Below are positions 25,167 through 36,389 of a stretch of DNA of 64,000 nt, one piece after another. The notes below the pieces were generated by a model. The model was given only the letters and a program-made list of their open reading frames with translations, was not told where the DNA came from and did no database searches. The translations under genes were made by a program, and so were the position numbers. How positions within the stretch are numbered: the stretch's first letter is position 1; each line of letters begins with the position of its first letter. Source of the stretch: Spirodela intermedia (Eukaryota; Streptophyta; Magnoliopsida; Alismatales; Araceae); contig LR746265.1 of the NCBI GenBank assembly GCA_902729315.2, forward strand, positions 8,365,392-8,429,391, given 5' to 3'.

Positions 25167-26558
25167 ATGGATGCGGTGCCGAACGAGTGGATGCAACAGG
25201 TTGGCCTAACTCTAAATTACGAAATTCGGGCCACACCCACTAGCTAATCTCCCTGTTTCTCCCTCTGTGCTTGGATGAATCAGATAGAGTTTTAACAGGA
25301 GTAATTTCTTTATTTCCTCTCCTTAAATTCAAAAGCAGATATTTTATTTAAATTACCGGAAACATTTAACAGTAACAGGTGCTAACTTTCGTCTAATTTC
25401 CGTCATTGTTAATATTTTCTAAATTTATATAATTCGTGTGATTTTTTCACTCTATTTAGGAAAAAGAAAATAATTCTCATTCCTTAATAATAAACGTCTT
25501 ACACCATCTCTCTCTCTCTCTCCGCGCCTCTCCCTCTCACCCTCTCTCTCAGAGTATCTGTTTTCCTGTCATGAAGGAGAATCCTACAGTTGGACTCGCA
25601 GGTTGAAGATGGAATGTTCTCCAGTCATATACACTCCGGCGGAATTCTAAGAGCTGCAATCCCATCTACGACGGACAACACAGCTTCCGCAGGCGGAGCC
25701 GCCGGCGTCGAGAGGCCGCCGATGGAGAAAACCGGTGGTCCAGCGCCTGACGGACAGTCCCTGAGGTGCCCCCGTTGCGACTCTTCCAACACCAAGTTTT
25801 GCTACTACAACAACTACAGTCTCTCGCAGCCCCGCCACTTCTGCAAGGCCTGCAAGCGCTACTGGACCCGCGGCGGCACCCTCCGCAACGTCCCAGTCGG
25901 CGGGGGTTGCCGTAAAAACAAGCGCGTCAGGAAATCCAGCGCCGCCCCCACGGCGGCGCCGCCCTCTCAGACCGATCTCTCGCCCTCGGCCCCTCCTCTC
26001 TCCTTCCTCCCAAGCTCCTCTCCCATCGCCACGGCTTCCGGCGACCTTGGGTTCCTATTCTACAACCTCGCCAACTCGGCCCCCGATGTGGGTCTGCCCG
26101 GCCTGCCGGCTCCGTACGACCTCAGCCTTGGCTTCCCCTCCAACACCGAGGAGGACTACCTTCCCCGCCTTAACCCGATTGCAGCGCCTCTTCAAAGCTA
26201 CGCTCTTTTTGGTACTCAGCCCGTATCTTCCACCACCTCCGCTTGTCTCCTGTCCTCTAGCTTCAAAGAGCCGCAGCATAACGAGGAGGCAATGGAGAAC
26301 CGACAGCTATCGACCTTCTCCGGCATCCACCAGCTTGTTGCAGAAGGGAGCCCGCCGATCTTCAAAGATGTCAAGCCCTTGTGCGGCACCAACGGGGTTA
26401 TGACCGTGAGCGCTAATGGCAGGTCAGACTGGGAGATCCCGTCATGTGAGAATGCCGTCGACTTCCCGCTCTACTGGAACGCCGCCGCCACCACGATGGG
26501 CGGCGGTCTGTGGCCAGATTCTGCCAACTACGGATTCTCCATCGCCCCTCTCATTTGA
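25167..26558 (+). CDS. Dof-type C2C2 zinc-finger transcription factor, 2 exons
   Basis: Exon 1 is 25167-25199 ([11 protein letters not shown]) and exon 2 is 25602-26558. The 402-bp phase-0 intron has a CAG/GT donor and a CGCAG acceptor, giving 329 residues. A tiny first exon ahead of the Dof domain is usual in this family. The upstream frame of exon 2 has no ATG before the domain other than internal ones, which supports the splice. The Dof finger runs from about residue 65 to 118: Cys67, Cys70, Cys92 and Cys95 (C-X2-C-X21-C-X2-C), then [20 protein letters not shown]. Dof proteins bind AAAG-core promoter sites in the nucleus. A basic stretch follows the finger (KNKRVRKSS). The remainder is Ser/Pro-rich with an aromatic C-terminus ([16 protein letters not shown]). 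I cannot assign the subfamily or target process. Confidence 0.95.
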
Positions 26559-29500
26559 ACTGAAGAAGCCTCTTCACTACTTCTTTTCCTTCATCTTCGT
26601 GTTCATTGTCATGAAAGATCACCCTCCTCCATCTTCGAAAGTCTCTTTCTTCTTCTTCTTCTTCGACTTGTTAGAGTTTTTTAGTACAGGTTCTAGGAAC
26701 ATGGCCGGTGGGTATACTGATCAGAGGAGGGAAGAAGAACGTTGCCTCTCCGATGGTCGGAAATAGGAATGGCGGTGAAGAGTTTGGATCGGAGAGCTCA
26801 TCTCGGCTGCAAATGTCTGCAGACCACGTCTGAAAGAGGACTTCTTTCGCCCCAAGAGGAACCTTGGATCCATTCTCCGATGAATCCAGCATTACATCAG
26901 CAGATGAACAACTAGGAGGAAACGCCAAGATTGAGGCGAGTACGAACTGGGTAGTTCAAGCAATCTCCATTCATATTATTCACCGAAATGAATCATATTG
27001 AAGCCTCCTCTTATGAATATCTTGTGGGTCCTTTTATCAAATTTCTTCTTCTTCGTGTCTTTTGGAAATTTGAGTTCGGATGCCCTTCCTACATCAACGA
27101 GGGATGAGACTGTGATCTCAATGGCGTAGTAGAAATTACGAGTCTTTGTGGTTCTAATTATACATTCTTTTGGTGTGGATTGGATCCCAGGGTTTATTGT
27201 GAAATAATGAAGTGTGGTTCATTCGTGTTCCTCTTAATCTCGCTGTGTTTGGTTTCGACATGCTGCCAAGACGTTTGTCTCTCTATGGACGGCGGTCATC
27301 AACAGAAAAATACGCTTTGAATATGGCTTAAATTTACATTCCGTCACAGTTGGGATTATGGTTGAAACGTTAGTTTCATAAAATCAATTGATGAATAGTA
27401 GTATCCTATCCTCCCTTCATTCCTCGACCGTTTATAAGGAATAGATATAGTCTTCATTACCAATGATCTTCTTCATCCCATCATTCTGCTCGTTATAGAT
27501 ATCTAATTGAATATTCCCTATCAGTTTTTCGTTTTATCCCGTCTATCGTTATTGCATCTGTTACGTAAGATATATGAAATAGGCTCGATTTTTTTCTGAC
27601 ATGTAACTTTTAATGGCAGGCGCGAAAATCCCCACCAATCATTCAGTTAATGTCTATTATTAGATCTTTTAGTTTACACGAGCTCATACGTTATTACATG
27701 TAATATTTTATCTGAATTAAACTTTCTGGTCAATGGAAATATGGAGCCATTAACAAGACCATTCATTCCTCCATTGACCTCCCTCTCATCGTCTTATTCA
27801 CGTTTAATATTCAACATCTTCTTCAAATGGGAGATGACTTGTCAAAGAGTTGACCTTTACGTTGGAGGATAATACCCATTTTAAGCAAAAGGGAAAACTT
27901 TAATATTCGAGGCATTAGTCAACGGACTCGGAGTGCCCATCAACCACGGCAGACTCTGCGGACAAGCGTGCTGCGTGGATAGGCGTCGACGGAGGGAACA
28001 GTTAAGAGATTAAAGCTGTTGGGCACATTCATATGCAACGTCACCATAAATGAATGCCTTGTGGCCTTCGCAACTATATGAGCTATAATCTTCAAAAGCA
28101 GACCGTAATCGAGCATCACTCAGCAAGGCAAGTCAGATTAATGGCTTCTTCTCTTAACTTTTGTCCATTTTTAACCCAAGTTTTGTGTGATTAAAATCTC
28201 CAAATTGTACGCTCAATAAATTTGATTTTCTTAGGCTTTTATATAAAAATCCATTTTCTCTACAGTTCTCGATAGAAATCCATCGAAAACGTTCGTCCAT
28301 AAATTACTCCTATCCATGAATGGATCATCAATGAGCAGCATTTTTAAAATATTGATACAATTCGCCTTGAGAGAGCGAGAGAGCGAGTGGGCGAAAGAGA
28401 CAGCGAGAGAGAGAGAGAGAGAGTCTGGGAAGGGGAGAAAATATCAGAGAAATCCTTGGAACGCTTCTCTTATTGTAATGACTTAATCGAAGAGGCCTAC
28501 GACTAAATTAGCTATTAAATATAATGAAAGAAACGATAAAAAATCTTCTTCAGCATTGGCTAAAACAAATATGCTTCGGCATTCACTGATAGTGGTCTAA
28601 GGATATCAATTGTCTTCTTTATTGGCACTCACTGCAACTTGGGGAGACCTCTGAAGTCGAGGTTCGCGGAGGAATTTTGAGGAAGGATGCGGCTGATAGA
28701 CGTACATAGTGGACATGCCATAACAAGTCGATAGGCAAAATCTATAGACAGAAGGGAGAGGGAGAAATTTTTCGTGGGTACTGTAATCTTTCGATTAGGA
28801 GCTCTCTTGAGGGTTTGATCTGGGGGTAGTCTATCTATCCGCTTCAAGGTAAATCTTGAAAAAATATTAAAAGCTGAATTAGCCAGAGAAAGTGATAGGA
28901 ACCATGGTCGTATATCTAAAAATATATGATCCTCAGCACGACAACTAACAGTAGACGATATTTTTCTCCCTCCTAAATCCATCTAATTTCTAAAATTCAT
29001 TATGCATGATTTTGTGTTCGTTGGTCCGAGTTTCATGGTTCTTGCACCGATCAAAGAATCAGGATCACTAGCTCAATTGACCATTCTAGATTGGTTCGTC
29101 TAGAATGAACTCGAATGATTCATGTGTGAAACGTTGGCCGATTCAATTCTCGGGCGGGGCGCGATCCACCCCAGAAACCTGTTGGCTGATGAAGGTCGGC
29201 CAAGGGATTAGGTTTGTTGATTTGGAGGATCATAAGCAAGTCGATTAAGGTCCAGCAGTGGCTGACCAAGCGAAACACCGTACGCTATGTCTGCTCTTAA
29301 GGGAATCTTATAATGAGGTCAACCTTTTGACCCAATATCAGGAGACAAATACACTGTGGGTGGAGGCTTTGTTCTGAAGTAATCTCTTTGATCATGACCT
29401 CAAAGGTGAGAGACCCTTTTGAATGGCGCACTGGAATTTGTAGAGGCTTCATGGAAGCTTATCCCAGACCACGACTCTTAGAGTACTATTTCCTAGCTAT

Positions 29501-29883
29501 TTCTTTCTCAAAGACTTTTTGTTGACTTTATCTTCATAGCTTTTGTCGGCCAAATCCGGCCGGCCAGACGAAACCAAGGATACGGTGAATTTATTTATTC
29601 GTCCATCTTGTACAATATTCAAGAAATGCCAAATAACGACAGAAAGAAAGAATGCATTCGACGAACACAGAATCCGAGACAGTCCGAGTAAAGCTTAGCT
29701 ATATAACTTCCCGTGTCGAGCACGTCCATTAGGCTATCTCCGTCCCTCTCATCAATACCCATCGTACTTGGGCGGCAGAAGCTGCTGGATGAGACGTTTG
29801 GATCTCAGTCGTGGTTCCGCCGACTTTGCAAGGTGTCGAAAGGAACGTCGGACAGCGCAAAATATTTGGACAGCTCACCATGG
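26559..29883. other. Intergenic region between the Dof and LEA genes
   Basis: The first few hundred bases should be the Dof 3' untranslated region. The rest is AT-rich spacer with a (GA)-rich patch at 28370-28430. Sequence at 28629-29560 is more complex and has a minus-strand ORF of 117 codons at 28982-28629, but no recognisable family, splice pattern or repeat partner in the window. A TATA-like CTATATAAC sits at about 29699. Confidence 0.5.
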
Positions 29884-29890
29884 ACGTGTC
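29884..29890 (+). promoter_or_regulatory. ABRE-like ACGTGTC element upstream of the LEA-like gene
   Basis: ACGTGTC matches the ABA-response element consensus ACGTG(G/T)C and lies 121 bp before the start codon of a LEA-like gene, a class commonly induced by ABA and drying. A single copy is seen, so the role is inferred. Confidence 0.4.
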
Positions 29891-30010
29891 GAGAGCAGAA
29901 GCTTCCCAAAAGTCCTGTCCCCCCTCCCCTCCCCTCCCCTCCCCTCTATTTGATGGTAGCTGGATCCTAGACAGAAGAACGCAAGGAGAGCACGCAGAAA
30001 AGGGAGAAGC

Positions 30011-30716
30011 ATGGCGACCTTGCCTTTTGCACTCGTTCCCCTGGTCGGCAACCTCTCCAGGGCCTTTCCCCCGCGGCCCTTCCCCTCGCGCCCCGTCAGA
30101 GCCCACCACCTGCGTGCCATCACTTCATCGAGCTCCTCCTACAAGGTATGCAAACTCTCTCTCGTCGTTTCTCTCTCTGTTTCGTCTCGTTTCTCTCTCA
30201 TTACACGTCATTGGGCAGAGCAACGAGGAGAAGGTGAAGGAGGAGGCCAGGACGGCGACGGATAAGGCTGCTGGGTCCGTGGGCGAGGCAGCAGAAAAGG
30301 CCAGGGAAGGCGGCAACCGCACCGTCGGGGCGGCCCGCGGGGCCTCCGCGCGGGCGGCGGAGATGCTGAAGGAGACCAAAGATGCGGCAGTGGAGAAGGC
30401 CGAGGGCGCGGCGGAGATGCTGAAGGAGACCAAAGATGCCGCAGTGGAGAAGGCCGCGCGCGCCGGCGAGAAGGCCATGGAGGAGGCGGCAGAGGCAGGC
30501 GGCGCCGCCGAGGAGAAGACGAAGGAAGGGGCGAGCCAGGCTGCCGAGGCGGCGAAGGAGATAGGCGACAAGGCGAAGCAGAAGGTGCAGGACGCATGGG
30601 AGGCGGCCAAGGACGCCACGCAGAAGGTCAAGGAGGCCGCCGCTGGCAAGGCCGAGGAGGCGGCCGACGAGCTCGACGATGCGAGGAAGCGAGCTTCTGA
30701 GAAGATAAATCAATGA
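30011..30716 (+). CDS. LEA-like (group 4 / LEA_4-type) Ala/Lys/Glu-rich protein with probable organelle leader, 2 exons
   Basis: Exons 30011-30145 and 30219-30716 (intron 73 bp, phase 0, donor AAG/GTATGC, acceptor GGGCAG) give 210 residues. Residues 1-45 are rich in Arg, Ser, Pro and hydrophobics and lack acidic residues, like a mitochondrial or plastid presequence; the intron sits at its end. Residues 46-210 are almost only Ala, Lys, Glu, Gly, Asp and Thr with 11-mer-like amphipathic patterning (KVKEEARTATDKAAG, AKQKVQDAWEAAKDA), as in LEA proteins that fold on drying and protect membranes or proteins. An 18-residue unit, AAEMLKETKDAAVEKAEG/R, is perfectly doubled at residues 91-126 apart from its end. 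The minus strand is also open because of the codon bias; that is a shadow. Stress induction is inferred from the family and the upstream ABRE. Confidence 0.88.
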
Positions 30717-33700
30717 CCGAAAAAGGAAAAAAAACTATCTTTCATTGGGCCATGTAGGAGAAACACTTAGACCTTCTCTCAGTCTCCAATGTAATCAAAT
30801 AACAACCAATCAGTTCCTCGTCGGCATCACACGCCTTCTACATAACGCATCATCATCACTAAATGGAGCTACCTGCCGTCAGAAGCTATGCCCGCCCATT
30901 CTCAGCATTCACGTCAGATAGTTAGAAAATATAATGAAAAGATGGAGATTATGAATGGAGTGTGGACAAAGAATGTGTTGCCTTCCCACCATACAGCATG
31001 GAATCCCATCGTGAGAGTGAGTTCTGACCCAACGAAGAGTGTAAGGTGAGCCTTGAGATTTGATAATAAGTCTTATTATCCTTATTTCTAGGTCAAGAAA
31101 TATATTAATATAGATTTCATAACTTGATTGTAAATTTCATTAGTAACGTAATTAATAATCTGTTTCTATCAGAAGTTTGTTTGAAAATCAATATGATATA
31201 TCTACTAACAGCTCAAATATACTAAGACAAATTAATTCGATGTGTAACGTTTAAAAAGTTGATAATATATATAAATAAGATGTTAAGTTAACAATCAAAT
31301 CTTATTCAAATTACCTCGAATAAAATATAACTGCCAAGTAACCAACATGAATCAACAATCTAAATATTTTTAATTATTATTTCGATGATTAAAAATATTT
31401 ATAAATATTCTTTCATGTATGTTTAGAAAAAATCTATTGAAACTCAGAATGAGCAATCTGAATTAAGTCTATTAAATCGAAGTTTGCCATAAACATTCTT
31501 CCTAAAAAATAAAGATGACAGTTGAAAATTTTTTAAAAAATGAAAAATAAAGAAAATAAAAAATAAAGAAAATAAAAAATATTTTAAATTAAAAAGGATT
31601 AGAAGTAATCACGACAGGGTTTAGTTTTAGATTTCTTCTAGTAGGAGGAAGGGGAAAGGGGGTGTGGTTGTGGGCTATTGGTTTTACCTTCCTTCCCTCG
31701 CTCCACAGCAATCATACAATGCAGGTTCTTGTTCTCAACTACAAGTGGGGACATAGGAGGGAGTGTGCTGGTTTCTTATTATCCCATCCAACTAGGAGGC
31801 ACGGGGTTGGATAGAACACATGCACCCAAGGACTCATCTCTCTCTCTCTCATCTACCTCTCTTTCATCACATTTGTTGTTCACATATGCCATCAGAAGAT
31901 TTATCTTGGCCCAAGAGAAACTAGGATAATTTTATTTTTATAATTTTGTACGGAACAAGCGATGTTTATCTTGATTGACCACATTTTTTTATGACATATA
32001 TAGTGTGATTTAATAATGAATTTTGCACTCAACCCTTGGCACGCCCAAATGAACTGAGGAGATTGATAATGATACTAGTATATCAATTATTTAGGATAAT
32101 GCTATTTCTTATAGGAAAACTGTGAATGCTTCTTATAGTATAATATTATTTCTAAAATACATTATGAGGCGCACCAGTCAACTTCCAGAAGAAAAAAGAC
32201 TAATCTCTACGTTGCTTACCAGGTTGTCAGGATCCCTCCTTCAGAAGCACAGAATTATCCATTTCTTCATGAAATCTGGTTGCCCATGTACAGAACGTAC
32301 AATCTTCTATCTTCTGTTGTCATATCATATTATTAGTACCAGCATAAAATGTGAATTAGAAAAGGAACGAAAAAGTCTTCAAATCTTATTAGAATTTACG
32401 TGTTATCGAAACTTCCTTATATAAAATTTCATATTAAAGGAAAACTATTACACAGATTATTGTTTTTTCCAGTTTTGGACTATGAAGTTTTATCAAAGAA
32501 CATGCTTAGAAATGTGAAGTACAATCTATTTTAGCCAAAAACCTTGAAGTAAAAAAATATTCGTCCTTATATATATATATATATATATATGGAAAATTTA
32601 AATAACGTACAATTCTAAGGAGGTTCCATGCAGTGCTTTGCACAAGCTTCATAGGGGTTCAGCGCATCCAATTCTCGAACTGATTTCATGATATCAATCG
32701 TCGAATATCACGTGTTTAATAAATTAATCATAGAATCGTACAAATACACCTTTTATAATCATCAAAATACGACCATATACTATGTGACCCGTACTCATGT
32801 AAATGATCTGTAACATTAATGGAAAAGAAGGCAAGAGTATGAGAACTTCGGGTGAAAGATATCAAACAGCGTGTCAATGCGTTAGATGGAAACCCACGGA
32901 CTTCAAAGCAAATATAATATGTTTCATCTCCTATGATGTCATCAGAGTGTGGAGAGAATCTTGACAAAGAGGGATGGAGATGGAAATTGCTGTCGGGAAC
33001 TGCAATCGTCTATGAGCCACAAGTCAGCCACAGAGCCACATTGCCAGCCCCACTGTTGAACGGATGGCATCGCAACAAGCCCAAATGACAGTAATGAATT
33101 TCTCAAAGAAAATAAAATTAAGCAGGCTTTCCAAAGACACAGCATGAGAAAATACGCTTGCCTTGACGATCCAAGGGCGGGGCAGCCGATTCCTATCTCA
33201 GATCAGAAGATTTCTGGCCGAGTTCCAGGCGAAAAATAGTAGCGTTTAGGAATCTTATCCAATGGAGAATCGGTGATCCACGAACCATCCAAATTGGATA
33301 GAAGATGGAAAAGACAGCATAGCAACAAGCAATAGCCATAATGGTCTTGCATTTGAACGTGCTGGCACAGCAAGTTTGGGATGGTATTTCGTCTTCCATG
33401 ATGTCTCCCAGATTGTGGAAGGAGTCTGGAGCCAAATAGGTGGTACGGAGATGAGAATCGATTTAGGGAACTGCTTCATCTCAGAGGCACAAGAACATCA
33501 GCCACAGAGCCAAATCGCAATCCCAAGCAATGATTATGCTCTTTTCCCAAGAAAAGAAAACTGCCCATATAGACATCAAAAAGAAGTATCCTGCCATGCT
33601 ACAAGAGGTGTATATGTAAGCACATGCAATAACGTCACTATGCAGAGATGGGCAATAAATGGCAGAAAAACAAAAGATTCCAAAATGAGATGAGACGAGG

Positions 33701-36389
33701 CAACAAGCAGAACGAGTCTGTATACAGCTGAGAAAGGAGTGTCCTATGGCTGTGACAAACAGAGATCAAATTAGTAGTAGTACAATGAGAGTAAAAGGAT
33801 TAAGTAAAGGAGAGTAGATGCAGGAAAAGGAAACATCAGCTTGATCACAGGTTTTTAAAAGGACAGTTTCTGTGGATTTGAATTCGCCTAAAGCATCCAT
33901 ATGTTTAGACTTCACTTCTCCACAAGAAAGCCAAAAAATTAAAATGACCCAACACGTGGATTTACTGCCACAAAGAGGATCCATGGTACTTTCCTTATCA
34001 GTTAATTAGGAAAAAGAATTTAAAGAGTAAAAAAAGATGCATGTGAGATTTTAAAACTACCCAAGCATTCCATATATCTCATGGTGCAAGAAATTTCTCA
34101 GAGAAGATAAGCTTGCAGGCTTCCAAAGCGAAAGGTTGGAAATCAAACCTGGCCCAAATGACATGCAATGAAAACTATCATTTAAAACGAGATTATTTTT
34201 ATTTTACAAGAGTAGGAAGTTGTATGATGTAGCCTTTATTATTCTAGTAGTTACCATTCGCACAGTTGACTTCAATCGGGCATTTGAGAGCACAAAACTT
34301 CAAACATTTCCCTACTTTAACTATTTTTCAAATGAATAGAATGTTAGCAGCACCATTTTGACATGAGGTCCTCCTATTTAGGACCGAATCCTGCTTTCAG
34401 CTATGAGTTCGGGGTTTCACTGAACCCAAAAAAAGGAGCGAAGAGTTATGTAGTCATTGACTGTTTAATAATAACACATCAAACCTTGTCTGGAGTCAAT
34501 TAAGTTATTCAGTCTTGTAGACACACTAATGATGCAGGTTTCACCTTCTATGTTCTCGCTAGATAATAAAAAGATATCTAGACAGAAAGGGAGAAGATGA
34601 AAATGATATTGGGAGCTGGATTCAACTCTAGAGACAAAGATTTTTCAACCAAAGAGCCAAACTTCAGTCCCAAGAAATAAATAATCACAAGGAAATCTTA
34701 AATCGCTTAAATTTCTTCACAAAAAGATTTTACATTTGAAAATTCGTAAATACTGACAATTAGGTGGCTTTAAAATTAATAAAAAAAATATTTCGCAATG
34801 ATGTAATACTGCCCGTTAAGTAAGGCACACCGACGACCAGACCATCTGAGGTTGTTTCAACAGAAAACGCATGGATCCCCTCAGCGGACAAAGTTTTCTC
34901 TTTGGTGACAATTCAATGCTAACCAAGTGCGAAGTAAATGAATGATTGCTAATAAAATTATTTAAAGTGTCTTGCCCTTTCCATACGGGATATGATTAAC
35001 AACTCAAAGTCTAATATCAGAGTACAAAGGGAAAGCACAACGCCCATTCAGCATTAGAACCCTCGATATCTTTATATGAAAGTTACATGCCTATTTGCAT
35101 ACATATTTATTGATTCCGTTTGAAACAAATAAAGTGTACACAGTTTCCCAAACGGGCATGTTAAGCATGCGCTAAGACTTCAAAAAATGAACAATTATAG
35201 GGAACAACGATCTAGGACTAATGACTGCATCTAAAAATTTATGTAAGGTCTGGAAGTAGAAATGACGCGTTATGAAAGCATTCCTTCCAAACACTCGTGC
35301 CACAACACGAAGTTCCAAAAGGTTAAATGAGCATAAAACCCTCAGTATCCACACAAACACAATAAGCGGAATGAAAACAGAAACTGAGAACAAGCTACAA
35401 TACATTACGAGCTCCATCGAAGGCCCTTGCGAGGAACCAGAACCGGCCTTGTTCTTCATCGTCGAGAGCAATCGGTTTGCTGAAAACTTCGCGGCACATT
35501 CAGTCTAGAATTCGCAACGGGATTGCGGATGACGAACTCAGAAGCAGACCACAAACAAACCCCTAAGAAAAATAAAAAACAAAACACAATACACTGTCAA
35601 CGATGCCCCAGCGTCCTTTCCGCCGGCACAATACCGGCACTGCCGCCGGGGTAGCCCAACCCTAGCAGCGGGACGCTTCCAGGCAATGACGTAGTGAAGA
35701 GTATTTTATAGAGAATGAACGACTAGGCATTTTCATAGAGAATAAACGAAAGGCATTTTCATTTAAGCCCGTGTTTCCATAAGAATATGTGGCAAGCGCA
35801 AATGTTTTAAGAAAATTATAATTCTAGTGAGTGAAGAGCAAATACTTGTTAAATGACGTATTCGTCGCTATTTCTTCAACTTATTAGGGATTTTCTCGAA
35901 ATATTTCCTAATCTTATTATTCAGTATAGCTGCACTCTCTCCACTTCCTTCTTGTCTTCTTTATCATCACTTTCTTAAAAGGGGAGGATACTTAAAAAAA
36001 TATTTTTTGGGGTTTTTTAAAATATTGTACATCATTGTAATTTTCTAGAAGGAATCAGAGCATGGATTCCTGTCAGCAGAACTTGAAAGGGTGTTTCAAA
36101 AAATACTTGTTTTGTAAGGTTTATGTGGAACATAATAATGTTTCAAGGGGTTGGGAAGCGAGAAATGTTTCGTCTTCTCTTTCATGTTATTCGTGATAAT
36201 TAAATTCTATTAACGCCGTCGGTGGTTGCTTTCTCAACGACCGATCAAGGCTCCCTCCCAACCCCGAGCGCCCCCCCTTTTCCGGCTCTGGTTCTCGAGG
36301 AGCCCCTCCCCTCTCGATCTACTGCGTCGGCAGATCGATCGAGACCCTGTTGGCGAGACGTCTCTGTGTCCATCGAGGGATCGCCAGCC
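30717..36389. other. Gene-poor 5.7-kb region with diverged repeats
   Basis: AT-rich spacer with an (AT)n run at 32570-32591. Between about 32960 and 34740 several segments share AGCCACAGAGCCA-like and GGAACTGC/GGAGCTG words (about 33000-33130, 33450-33570, 34060-34150 and 34580-34700), suggesting old duplications. At 35400-35690 a GC-rich patch on the minus strand looks like a promoter and first exon (see findings). No complete gene is supported. The last 200 bp are GC-rich and belong to the SNF7 gene leader. Confidence 0.5.

Noticed and set aside
25590-25601. Dof gene start at 25590
   Set aside because: That codon is TTG, and these bases end in the intron acceptor CGCAG; splicing from the ATG at 25167 gives a family-like first exon.
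30125-30713. Three overlapping minus-strand ORFs of 129-174 codons opposite the LEA-like gene
   Set aside because: They come from the Ala/Lys/Glu codon bias of the plus-strand gene and are pure Ala/Ser/Leu or Arg/Pro low-complexity.
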